Positions 8,597 through 16,254 of a stretch of 36,153 bases of DNA are shown here, in pieces. Source of the stretch: an uncultured Flavobacteriales bacterium (GTDB taxonomy: Bacteria > Bacteroidota > Bacteroidia > Flavobacteriales_D > Sanyastnellaceae). Under the pieces are notes generated by a model, which saw nothing but the letters and a program-made list of their open reading frames with translations, was not told where the DNA came from and made no database searches. Position numbers and translations under genes: made by a program. Each line of letters starts with the position of its first letter. Positions within the stretch are counted from its first letter, which is position 1. Location: positions 1-36,153 of the forward strand of contig CALKFF010000021.1 of NCBI GenBank assembly GCA_938084585.1, in the 5' to 3' direction.

Positions 8597-11500
8597 GCCG
8601 CTCCGAATTGAGTCAAGAAAAACAACAGGTCGGAGGACCCCACCTCCCCGTCCCCGTCAAAGTCTGCCGCACAAGCTCCCCCACACACACCGAACGAATC
8701 GGGTTGGGTGCCATCGCAATCGCAGTCGCCTTCAGGGATGTCAAAACATCCACAGTCGTACACTTCACCTGGGCCATTGCATACACCGCAGGCGTCCAAC
8801 GTGCCCACACATTCGTCCACGTCATCACACATGCCGTCTTGGTCGAGGTCCTGGGCGCAAGCACCACCACACACACCGAGCGCGTCAAGCTGGTTGCCGT
8901 CGCAGTCGCAGTCGCCAGCCGGAATATCTGAGCACCCACACTCGTAAATCTCGCCTGGGCCGTTGCAGATGCCACAGGCGTCCAATGTGCCCACACACTC
9001 GTCCACGTCGTCGCAAATGCCGTCGCCATCGGCGTCAGCTGTGCAAGCGCCACCACACACGCCCAAGGCGTCGAGCTGGTTGCCGTTGCAATCGCAATCA
9101 CCGGCCGGGATGTTCGCACACCCACACTCGTAAATCTCGCCGGGTCCGTTGCAGATGCCACAGGCGTCCAACGTGCCAACGCATTCATCCACGTCATCAC
9201 AAATGCCGTCTTGGTCGAGGTCCTGGGCGCAAGCTCCTCCACACACGCCCAAGGCGTCGAGCTGGTTGCCGTTGCAGTCGCAATCACCTGCCGGGATGTT
9301 GGCGCACCCACATTCGTAGACCTGTCCGGACCCGTTGCAGATGCCGCAGGCGTCGTATTGCCCGACACAATCGTCGTCGACGTCGCAGACGCCATCTCCG
9401 TCCGCATCGGCCACGCAGTCGCCGCCACACACGCCAAGGGCGTCAAGCTGGTTGCCGCCACAATCGCAATCGCCAGCCGGGATGTTCACACAACCGCACT
9501 CGTAGATCTCGCCAGGACCGTTGCAAATGCCGCAGGCGTCCAACGTGCCAACGCACTCGTCCACATCGTCGCAGATGCCGTCTTGATCGAGGTCCTGGGC
9601 GCAAGCTCCTCCACACACGCCTAGGGCGTCAAGCTCGTTGCCGTTGCAATCGCAGTCCCCAGCAGGAATGTTCGAACAACCACATTCGTAGATTTCACCT
9701 GGGCCGTTACAAATGCCGCAGGCGTCCAACGTGCCCACGCACTCGTCCACATCGTCGCAGATGCCGTCTTGATCGAGGTCCTGGGCGCAAGCTCCTCCAC
9801 ACACGCCTAAGGCGTCGAGCTCGTTGCCGTCGCAGTCGCAAGCGCCAGTGGGCAACTCAGCACAGCCGCACTCAAAAATGGCGCCCGGTCCGGCACAAAC
9901 GCCGCACTCATCCAAGTCACCAACACAACCGTCGCACACCCCATCTCCGTCCAAATCCTCGGCACAACTGACCGTCAAAAAGCCCTCTTCCAAGGCCAAG
10001 CTGGCCACGTTTTGGTTGAAAGCGTTGGACAACACGACTCCTGAAAGTGGCAACGGATAAGTCGTCACCTCCATGTCAACATCCACGCCCCCAGAGCATG
10101 AAACAAGGGCCTGGTTGCCTGCAGGAACAGAAGCGCCAGTGAGGTTGAACACCAACAATCGGAACACATTGGCCCCAAGACTGGACACGGAAAGCTGAAA
10201 ACTTGGGTCGTCCAACAACAACCCAAAGTCCTGCGACCCTGCGACAATGCCTTCTGGGAGGCCCACGTCGAATTGCATGCCCTTCAGTGGCTCCGTGTTG
10301 ACAAGGCGGATGGCAGAAGACCATGTGCCGCCAAGCGGTGCATAATCGTTTTCAAAAAGCAGGTAGTTGGGTTGAATCACGTCTGCGGAAAGCACGAAAG
10401 GCGTGAAGCCGCCCTCCGCATTGTGGGTCAGCGCCAATTCGATGGCCGCCTCCCCAGTGGTTGATGGGGTGAGCACAAGCTCCATGGCAGCCGATTCGCC
10501 CGGCTCCAACTCCAGGGGCAGGGTTGTCAAGACTTCAACATCCTCGCTTTGGACTTGCAAATCTTGCAAAACGAGAAGAGCTCCCCCTTGATTGGTCACA
10601 GTGAACGACACGGATTGCGGCTCGGCCACAGGCACCACGCCCAACGCCACTTCAGCAGGGACTTGAACGGCGGGGTAAGCCTGGCTCAAGGACACGCCGT
10701 ATGCCGCAGACATCACGTCGCCGAGGGCCACGTTGGACATCAAACCGTTGTCGACACCAAGTGCCACACTGTTGGCCGCTTCATTGGAGACCAACTGGAA
10801 TGCGCACAATGCTCCGTCAGCACCGGTGAATTCGGCGTTGGAAGGAGAAAAGCCAAGAAGCCGGACGGTGTTTGGCCCCACCTGTGAGAAGGCCAGCATG
10901 TGATCGGCCTCTCTTCCAGACCACACCTCGCTGTCTGCCACCAGCGAAACTCCTTCCGGCAACACAACATCGAGCTGGAAGGCAGAAAAAGGCTCCATGT
11001 TGTTGGCCGCGAGGGTCACCTCAAAGGGCTCCCCCAGCACGACGTTTTCTCCACCCAAGTGGAGTTCATTGACTGCAAACACATTGACTGAAGCGTCGAA
11101 CGACTGGTCGGTGCGCAAGGGCGCCGGATCGTCGCTGACCACCGTGAATGTGGCCGACGCATTCGTTTTGGACACGGTGGACACGGCGACGGTCAACGTC
11201 GTTGATGCCTCGGCGTCGACCACCACAGGCAACGCATCCACCAAGGTGAAGGGCGTCTCCAAATTCAACGATTCCAACGTCAGCGGCGCATTGCCCTCGT
11301 TCAACAGCTCAAGAGACATGGTGGCTTCTGACAACATGGGCACCTCTCCAAACGGAAGGATCGCCGTGGCCAAGTGGAACTTGGGTCCAACCACCACCGC
11401 CTCGTCGTCCGTGGTGGTCAACGCCAGGGTGGAGCCATCCTCCCCCACAATCAATCCGTTTTCAAGAGAGAACGGAACATCTCCATGCGTGTACTTCGTT

Positions 11501-11856
11501 TCAAACGCCAGCGACCATGTCCAACCGCCTGCCCCTGGAAGCGCCGCATCGTTGGTCAAGCTGAACAACACCACGCGGAGCACTCCCACCTCCATGGGCT
11601 GAACCATCGCCTGCAATCCATTTGGCAACTCAGGCGACCCCACCAGGGATTCGTAGTCCAACCTTTCTGCGTCGTAATGGACATCCCATTGGCCGGCCGA
11701 CACGGCCTGGTCTGCAGTCAAGGTCACGTCGACGTTCAGCGTGGCATCGTAGCCCGCCATTTCCTGCTGAATCGCCACCGTCAGGTCCGATTGCGCGTGA
11801 AGGGTTGTCGCCATCCACAACGTCGACAAACAAAATGAAAGGATGTGTTGAGCCAT
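8587..11856 (-). CDS. Large secreted protein: cohesin-like domains plus seven 62-residue Cys/Asp-rich repeats
   Basis: The ATG at 11856 is chosen because it gives a clean signal peptide (MAQHILSFCLSTLWMATTLHAQ). The frame stays open upstream to 12120, but that part is not signal-like and would enter the divergent promoter region. The product is 1089 residues. Visible segments are a cohesin-like domain (24-160), an ASPM/SPD-2/Hydin-like beta domain (165-265), a second cohesin-like domain (270-400), another Hydin-like domain (405-505) and a third cohesin-like domain (508-628). Seven Cys/Asp-rich units follow (630-1061), each with a DxDxDGxCDD loop and CGICNGPGE, then a single dockerin-like half (FDGDGEVGSSDLLFFLTQFG) at the C-terminus. 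There is no T9SS sorting domain. It is the first gene of the 11856-3712 block. A role as an extracellular scaffold or stalk held rigid by calcium and disulfides is inferred from the repeats. Confidence 0.85.
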   Translation of the reverse strand: MAQHILSFCLSTLWMATTLHAQSDLTVAIQQEMAGYDATLNVDVTLTADQAVSAGQWDVHYDAERLDYESLVGSPELPNGLQAMVQPMEVGVLRVVLFSLTNDAALPGAGGWTWSLAFETKYTHGDVPFSLENGLIVGEDGSTLALTTTDDEAVVVGPKFHLATAILPFGEVPMLSEATMSLELLNEGNAPLTLESLNLETPFTLVDALPVVVDAEASTTLTVAVSTVSKTNASATFTVVSDDPAPLRTDQSFDASVNVFAVNELHLGGENVVLGEPFEVTLAANNMEPFSAFQLDVVLPEGVSLVADSEVWSGREADHMLAFSQVGPNTVRLLGFSPSNAEFTGADGALCAFQLVSNEAANSVALGVDNGLMSNVALGDVMSAAYGVSLSQAYPAVQVPAEVALGVVPVAEPQSVSFTVTNQGGALLVLQDLQVQSEDVEVLTTLPLELEPGESAAMELVLTPSTTGEAAIELALTHNAEGGFTPFVLSADVIQPNYLLFENDYAPLGGTWSSAIRLVNTEPLKGMQFDVGLPEGIVAGSQDFGLLLDDPSFQLSVSSLGANVFRLLVFNLTGASVPAGNQALVSCSGGVDVDMEVTTYPLPLSGVVLSNAFNQNVASLALEEGFLTVSCAEDLDGDGVCDGCVGDLDECGVCAGPGAIFECGCAELPTGACDCDGNELDALGVCGGACAQDLDQDGICDDVDECVGTLDACGICNGPGEIYECGCSNIPAGDCDCNGNELDALGVCGGACAQDLDQDGICDDVDECVGTLDACGICNGPGEIYECGCVNIPAGDCDCGGNQLDALGVCGGDCVADADGDGVCDVDDDCVGQYDACGICNGSGQVYECGCANIPAGDCDCNGNQLDALGVCGGACAQDLDQDGICDDVDECVGTLDACGICNGPGEIYECGCANIPAGDCDCNGNQLDALGVCGGACTADADGDGICDDVDECVGTLDACGICNGPGEIYECGCSDIPAGDCDCDGNQLDALGVCGGACAQDLDQDGMCDDVDECVGTLDACGVCNGPGEVYDCGCFDIPEGDCDCDGTQPDSFGVCGGACAADFDGDGEVGSSDLLFFLTQFGAACL
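8671..9968 (-). repeat. Seven tandem 186-bp coding repeats (62-residue Cys/Asp-rich units)
   Basis: The period is 186 bp, seen for example in the near-identical stretches beginning near 9571 and 9757. Each 62-residue unit carries a calcium-loop-like DxDxDGxCDDxDEC, then CGICNGPGEIYECGC, then [21 protein letters not shown], with about ten cysteines. Units 2, 3, 5 and 7 share the variant AQDLDQDG, while units 4 and 6 carry ADADGDG. This partly alternating pattern suggests duplication of multi-unit blocks. The first unit is the most divergent. The pattern resembles thrombospondin type 3 repeats. Confidence 0.9.
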
Positions 11857-12137
11857 AAGTTGGGGTTGTGTTGACGCCGTCCACGTCGCCAGACCTGGAT
11901 TGCGCCCCATAAACTTCTCGCGCCCCATGGACTTCCTCCGAAAAAAATGCGTGAGGATGCGTGAATCACTTCTTTGTTTTCTCAAAACCAACGATTTGAA
12001 AAACCCCGGACTTTGGGGAAATTGAGCAGTTTTGGATGACGTTTTGGTACAAAAAAGTGTCATGGTACCGAAAGATTTTCGACATAAAGATCGTGGTCGT
12101 GGGGCGAAAACCTGGTACACGGTTTGTACATTTCAGT
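11857..12137. promoter_or_regulatory. Divergent intergenic region (281 bp)
   Basis: This AT-richer gap separates the minus-strand surface-protein block from the plus-strand helix-turn-helix-like gene, so it should hold promoters in both directions. For the plus strand, TACATTTC at 12127-12134 fits the Bacteroidota -7 box at seven of eight positions and ends 3 bases before the ATG at 12138. For the minus strand, the best match is TGGTTTTG (seven of eight) near 11986-11993, read on that strand. No clear -33 TTG was found at the usual spacing for either. Reading frames cross the region but have no plausible protein features. Confidence 0.45.
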
Positions 12138-13397
12138 ATGATTGCACGGCTTTTGAACGAAGTGGTCGTCTCCTCAGGCGTCGAAATCCGCACCTCCGGG
12201 GACTGTCACACACTGAGCGAAGTCATCACAGCACGGACCGGCAAGGTGGTCAACTACAACACGCTCCGACGCATGTACGGACTTGCCAAACCCGTCAAGC
12301 CGAGCAGAGGATCCCTGGACATCCTCAGCGAATTCGTGGGGTTCGACAGCTATTTGCACTTCACAAGCGGTTCGCCGCGTCTGCACTCCACCCGAAGCAA
12401 GGAGGAGGTGTACCTGCGCTTTGCGCGGGGCCAAGACGCCGAAGCGATTGCCCTGCTCCGCGAGATGCCAGAAAGCACGCTGCGGTCGGACATGGTCATC
12501 CAAATGGGCCGCGAGTTGTTCGTCTCTGGAGACACCGCGCGGGCGCTCTCGTTCCTAGAACTCGTGGAGCCGCTCGTCGCCGAATTGCCCTACTCTGAAA
12601 TCGTCCACGTGGGCAACTCCATGGGCATCGCCAGAAGCACTTTGCCGTCCGTCTCCGGCCTCATCAACCACCACGCTTACCAACGCATGGTCCATTCCTT
12701 GTTCGTGGATTACCCCCATTTGTCGGGCTATTACGGCGCGGAGGTGGACGCCTTGAAACCTGGGCGGGCGCACTCTCCTGAATTTGAACTGTTCACGACA
12801 TGCCTGGGCATGCTGCGCAACTTCCTGTTGGGCCTTCCGGTGGAGGGGGAACTCCCTGAATCGCCTCAAACGCTGAACATTCACCCCATCCTGCAGGGAC
12901 GGCTGTTTGCATGTCACATGATGACAGGCATCCATGATACGCCCCAAGAAGCTTGGAATCGGTGCTTCGGCGAGGGCGCGCTGTCGGACCTCAACTTGGA
13001 GTTCGCCCATGAACTGTTCTTGTACGCGGCCATGTCCAACGATCCGGGCCTGGTCTGCTGGTGCCTGCAAGAACTCCCCATGTCCTCCAAGCCTGCGCAA
13101 AGGCACGAGCACTCCGCGCTGCACACCCAACGCCTCCTCAAGTGCATGGCACGGGCCTTCCGCGGGGATTTGTCGAGCGCCCGGATGCACTTTGAGAAGT
13201 TCGAACTGGACGAGACCCACATCATCCACCGAGACCTCCTGGACATGTGCCGTTGCGTGCTCGGCCATCGGCTTTTCCCGAAAAAGCAACCCTGGAAACG
13301 GCGCTACGACGACCTCGCGGCGCAACTGGGGTTCACGCGGTTTGACGACGCGTTCTTCAAGACCGCCTACCGAAAAATCACCACCTTGCAACCATGA
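12138..13397 (+). CDS. Helix-turn-helix-like putative regulator with helical C-terminal region
   Basis: A 419-residue cytoplasmic-looking protein with no signal peptide. The ATG at 12138 is preferred over an in-frame codon 34 residues upstream, because the upstream residues are basic and atypical. Residues about 13-70 (LSEVITARTGKVVNYNTLRR, then SRGSLDILSEFVGFDSYLHF) match a module I recognise at the N-terminus of many Bacteroidota proteins. It resembles a small helix-turn-helix: an S-TL-R-GL segment followed by TLD-L-YVGF. The remaining ~350 residues are mostly helical with a TPR-like feel but no clear repeat signature. It is transcribed away from the surface-protein block and overlaps the next gene by four bases (ATGA). 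Regulation of the neighbouring block is possible but inferred only from position. Confidence 0.7.
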   Translation: MIARLLNEVVVSSGVEIRTSGDCHTLSEVITARTGKVVNYNTLRRMYGLAKPVKPSRGSLDILSEFVGFDSYLHFTSGSPRLHSTRSKEEVYLRFARGQDAEAIALLREMPESTLRSDMVIQMGRELFVSGDTARALSFLELVEPLVAELPYSEIVHVGNSMGIARSTLPSVSGLINHHAYQRMVHSLFVDYPHLSGYYGAEVDALKPGRAHSPEFELFTTCLGMLRNFLLGLPVEGELPESPQTLNIHPILQGRLFACHMMTGIHDTPQEAWNRCFGEGALSDLNLEFAHELFLYAAMSNDPGLVCWCLQELPMSSKPAQRHEHSALHTQRLLKCMARAFRGDLSSARMHFEKFELDETHIIHRDLLDMCRCVLGHRLFPKKQPWKRRYDDLAAQLGFTRFDDAFFKTAYRKITTLQP

Positions 13398-13792
13398 ACT
13401 CGAAACTCCACGCCGGCCTCAAGTACGTCTACGCCCTGTTCTTGCTGGGATCAGGCCTGAAGCACCTCTACAACATCTACGTCGCCGACCCGACCATCAT
13501 GGCCACCGGGTACCCGGAGCCTGAAGCCACGGCCTTCGTCCTCGCTGTCTTGGACACGAAATTCTTGCTGCCCTTCATCTGCACGGCGAAGCTCATCGCA
13601 GGCGTTGTGATGTTGCTGCCAGGTCGCGAGCAATTGGGCGTCGCCATGGCGTTCCCATACGCCGTCGGCATGCTCATGTGGGGACTGTTCATGGTGCCCA
13701 GCCACCTGCTCATCATGGGCATCATCTTCCTCCTGAACGCCGCGCTCGTCTACGCGAACTGGACCAAGTACCAGCCGCTGCTCAAGGCCTGA
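13394..13792 (+). CDS. DoxX-like four-helix membrane protein
   Basis: A 132-residue integral membrane protein whose start codon overlaps the previous stop (ATGA), so the two are translationally coupled. Hydrophobic segments lie at about residues 8-25, 48-72, 76-95 and 98-120. The pattern GLKYVYALFLLGSGLKHLYN ... FICTAKLIAGVVMLLPGREQ matches the DoxX/DoxX-like family, in which the K/G-containing second helix ends in a short polar turn. The function of such proteins is poorly defined. It ends six bases before the convergent lysyl-oxidase-domain gene. Confidence 0.75.
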   Translation: MNSKLHAGLKYVYALFLLGSGLKHLYNIYVADPTIMATGYPEPEATAFVLAVLDTKFLLPFICTAKLIAGVVMLLPGREQLGVAMAFPYAVGMLMWGLFMVPSHLLIMGIIFLLNAALVYANWTKYQPLLKA

Positions 13793-13798
13793 GACCCC

Positions 13799-16138
13799 TC
13801 AGCTGCACACGGTGCCAAACGCGCTGAGCACCGCCAACACGTCGGTCACGTTCACCGCGCCGTCGCCGTTCACGTCGTTGTCGCAGCCAGCCTCGCAGCC
13901 AAATTCACTCAAAACGTCGAGGATGTCCCCGACCGTGACCTGAAGGTCGCCGTTGAGGTCGCCGGGGCAGGCGCTGGCGCTTTGTTCCTGGCAAGGAACT
14001 TCGAGGTTAACGAGGGTCTTCTGCAAGAAGTCGTTCATGACCTCTTGGGCACCTTCCAAGCACACCATGCCGTTGGCGCTTCCAATCCAGTGGACGCGAA
14101 GCAGAGGCACGTACGACGTGTTCTTGGGCGCGGTGCTGCCGTCGTAGCTCAAGGTCACCACCTTCTGGCCTCCTGGCGCGTGGGACGGCGCCCCGGCGTA
14201 CCCGTAGGCGGCGTCAAGCAGGCTCTCGGTTTGGCTGATTTGCAGGCCGTCGAACTCAAGTTGGTACCCGAAGATGCGGGCGTCCGGGTTCTTCACGTGG
14301 ACGTCCAAATACTTCTCCTCCCAGTTCACCTCCGCGATCTTGAAGTGCGTGGTGTCGTAGGGGTTGGTGATGTCGTTGACCGGGAAGTTGCAGTGGCTGT
14401 GCACGCCCGTGCTGTCGGGGTCGGTGTGCGCCTCGTTCCACCACTGGCAATCCGCCATGAAGGCCGCGTCGGCCAAACTCATCACACCGTCGGTGTTGAT
14501 GTCGGTGCAGTTGGCCACATTCAAGTCGCCGCCAAGCACGCCTTCCACGTAGGCTTGCGCGTCGGTCAAATCTTGGACGAGGTCGTCGTTCAAGTCGCCG
14601 ATCATGGCCACCCCGCCGCACTCTCCGTTGCAGTCGAACAGCGCGGTGCCAAACGGGTCGCCCGCGCAATCGGTGAACGTCGGGCAATCGGTCAAGATGG
14701 ACGTCACCAAGTCTCCGCCTGAACGGTCGAGCTCGATGCACACCACCGCCCAGTTGTTCTCGGTGTTGGTCTCATACCGGCCCAAGGCGTCCGGGTCGTA
14801 GTCCCAGTTGACGCGGACCACCAAACGGTACTGGCCGTCCTCCACGTCCGTCACGTCAATCCACTGGCAGCTCAAGCCGCTGGAGTAGATGTCGCCACAA
14901 CCGGAGGCAATGCCCATGTTGGAGCAGCCGTAGGTGAACGAGCCGCCGTCGCTGCACTCCAAGTCCATCACGCAGAACCCGTTTTTGAAGCCGATGGGAA
15001 TCAAGGCCCCGTCCATGGTGAAGAGGTCGTACTTCGCGTACCCCTTGTAGTGCCAGTGGTTGTGGCACTCGCCCCATTCGAACTGGGCTGTTTGGTTGGT
15101 TTGGGCTGTGGTGCCGATGTAGTAATCCAACTCCCCGATGTTCTTGATGTGCGTGGTGAATCGGATCAGCTCACGCTGGCCAAACCCGTTCAAGCACCCC
15201 TCCTCGATGTAGCAATCCGTCTCGCTCACATTCATGGTGGTGGAGTACAGGCTGCTGGACACCACGTCCGCCAAGACGATCAAGTCCGGTCCGGTGCAGT
15301 TGGGGTCGCCGGCGTAGATGCACGACCCGTCGTCCAATTCCGCGCTGGGGTTGTAGTTGCACGCCTCGGAGTCCGTGCATCCGGTCGGAGGTCCGATGTA
15401 GTTGAACGACCAATCGAACCCGCCGCAGCTGCCGTCCAAAGACGCCCAGCGGACCCAGTACGTTTGGCCTCCCTCCAGCAACACCGTCATGGTCGCGGCC
15501 TCGCCGCACCCGCCTTGGTTGTCGTCGTAGTAAATGGACCCTTCGTTCGTGTCGTCGAAGTTGCCCATGTTGCAGTAGTCGTAGATGTACAAGGTGGTGT
15601 TGCACTCCGCTCCGCAGGAGCTGAACTCGTACATCCCGTTGGCGTTGGGCGTCAACGAGTACCAAAAGTTGTCTTCCGCCTGCATCACCGTCCCGTAATC
15701 GGCCGCGTCGATGCCGATGGCGTCGTTGCACGTTGAGCCTGGCGCGCAATCGAACTGCACCAAGTCCTGCTGGCCGTAGTCCCCGCCCGTGGCCACCGCC
15801 ACCCCGTCGAGGTACAACGTGTAAGCGCCCTGCCCGTAGCCGCAGCAGATCCCGTCGCCGTAGCTGTCGTTGATCACGAATTGCAAACAAGGAAACTCCT
15901 CTTCGCTGGCGATGCACACGGTGTCTGCGTACACCGTTCCTGTGTTGCTGTACGGGCCGCCCGAAAGCAACTCACCACCCAGTCCCGTCAAGGTCCACGT
16001 GATTTCACCGGGGTAGTTGTCGGTCAAGATTTCGACGACGACTTCAGACTCGCCTTCGGCACATTGGGCTTGGGCAGAGAAGGGGGCCAACACAAGGAGG
16101 AGGCAAGCGCCCAGGAACGTGAACAGCGGTGATTTCAT
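13799..16138 (-). CDS. Secreted multidomain protein with lysyl-oxidase-like domain
   Basis: A 779-residue exported protein; the ATG at 16138 is chosen because it directly begins a signal peptide (1-25, ending SAQAQ). In order: an N-terminal beta domain (26-130); a pre-peptidase-C-like domain (133-250); one GCTDSEACNYNPSAELDDGS repeat; a lysyl-oxidase domain (283-470); a dockerin-like segment (513-565); a cohesin-like domain (600-715); and a terminal dockerin-like pair (723-779) ending SAFGTVCS. The oxidase domain has CHNHWH (H359, H361, H363, the copper ligands of lysyl oxidase), GFKNGFC (K385) and GCGDIYSSGLSCQWIDVTDV (Y418). K385 and Y418 align with the Lys and Tyr that form the lysine tyrosylquinone cofactor in animal enzymes. 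It is therefore probably an active copper amine oxidase acting on lysines of extracellular protein. There is no T9SS sorting domain. Confidence 0.9.
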   Translation of the reverse strand: MKSPLFTFLGACLLLVLAPFSAQAQCAEGESEVVVEILTDNYPGEITWTLTGLGGELLSGGPYSNTGTVYADTVCIASEEEFPCLQFVINDSYGDGICCGYGQGAYTLYLDGVAVATGGDYGQQDLVQFDCAPGSTCNDAIGIDAADYGTVMQAEDNFWYSLTPNANGMYEFSSCGAECNTTLYIYDYCNMGNFDDTNEGSIYYDDNQGGCGEAATMTVLLEGGQTYWVRWASLDGSCGGFDWSFNYIGPPTGCTDSEACNYNPSAELDDGSCIYAGDPNCTGPDLIVLADVVSSSLYSTTMNVSETDCYIEEGCLNGFGQRELIRFTTHIKNIGELDYYIGTTAQTNQTAQFEWGECHNHWHYKGYAKYDLFTMDGALIPIGFKNGFCVMDLECSDGGSFTYGCSNMGIASGCGDIYSSGLSCQWIDVTDVEDGQYRLVVRVNWDYDPDALGRYETNTENNWAVVCIELDRSGGDLVTSILTDCPTFTDCAGDPFGTALFDCNGECGGVAMIGDLNDDLVQDLTDAQAYVEGVLGGDLNVANCTDINTDGVMSLADAAFMADCQWWNEAHTDPDSTGVHSHCNFPVNDITNPYDTTHFKIAEVNWEEKYLDVHVKNPDARIFGYQLEFDGLQISQTESLLDAAYGYAGAPSHAPGGQKVVTLSYDGSTAPKNTSYVPLLRVHWIGSANGMVCLEGAQEVMNDFLQKTLVNLEVPCQEQSASACPGDLNGDLQVTVGDILDVLSEFGCEAGCDNDVNGDGAVNVTDVLAVLSAFGTVCS

Positions 16139-16254
16139 GGCGTTGAGGTCAAGAAGTTTGGACAGACAAGGTACGCAGGAAGGCCAAACTCCGTGAACGC
16201 CCAACCCCTAGGCCGCCGCTTCGTTGCATCTTTGGCACACCAATTGTCCGCCCC

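Noticed and set aside
8671-9968. CRISPR-like or non-coding satellite repeats
   Set aside because: The repeats are coding, in frame, contiguous and have no unique spacers.
11857-12120. Upstream extension of the 8587-11856 protein to a start at 12120
   Set aside because: The added 88 residues look unlike protein, hide the signal peptide, and overlap the divergent gene's promoter.
13782-13810. Inverted repeat CTGAG-ACCC-CTCAG between the DoxX-like and lysyl-oxidase genes as a terminator
   Set aside because: The stem is only five base pairs, it overlaps both coding ends and has no T-run.
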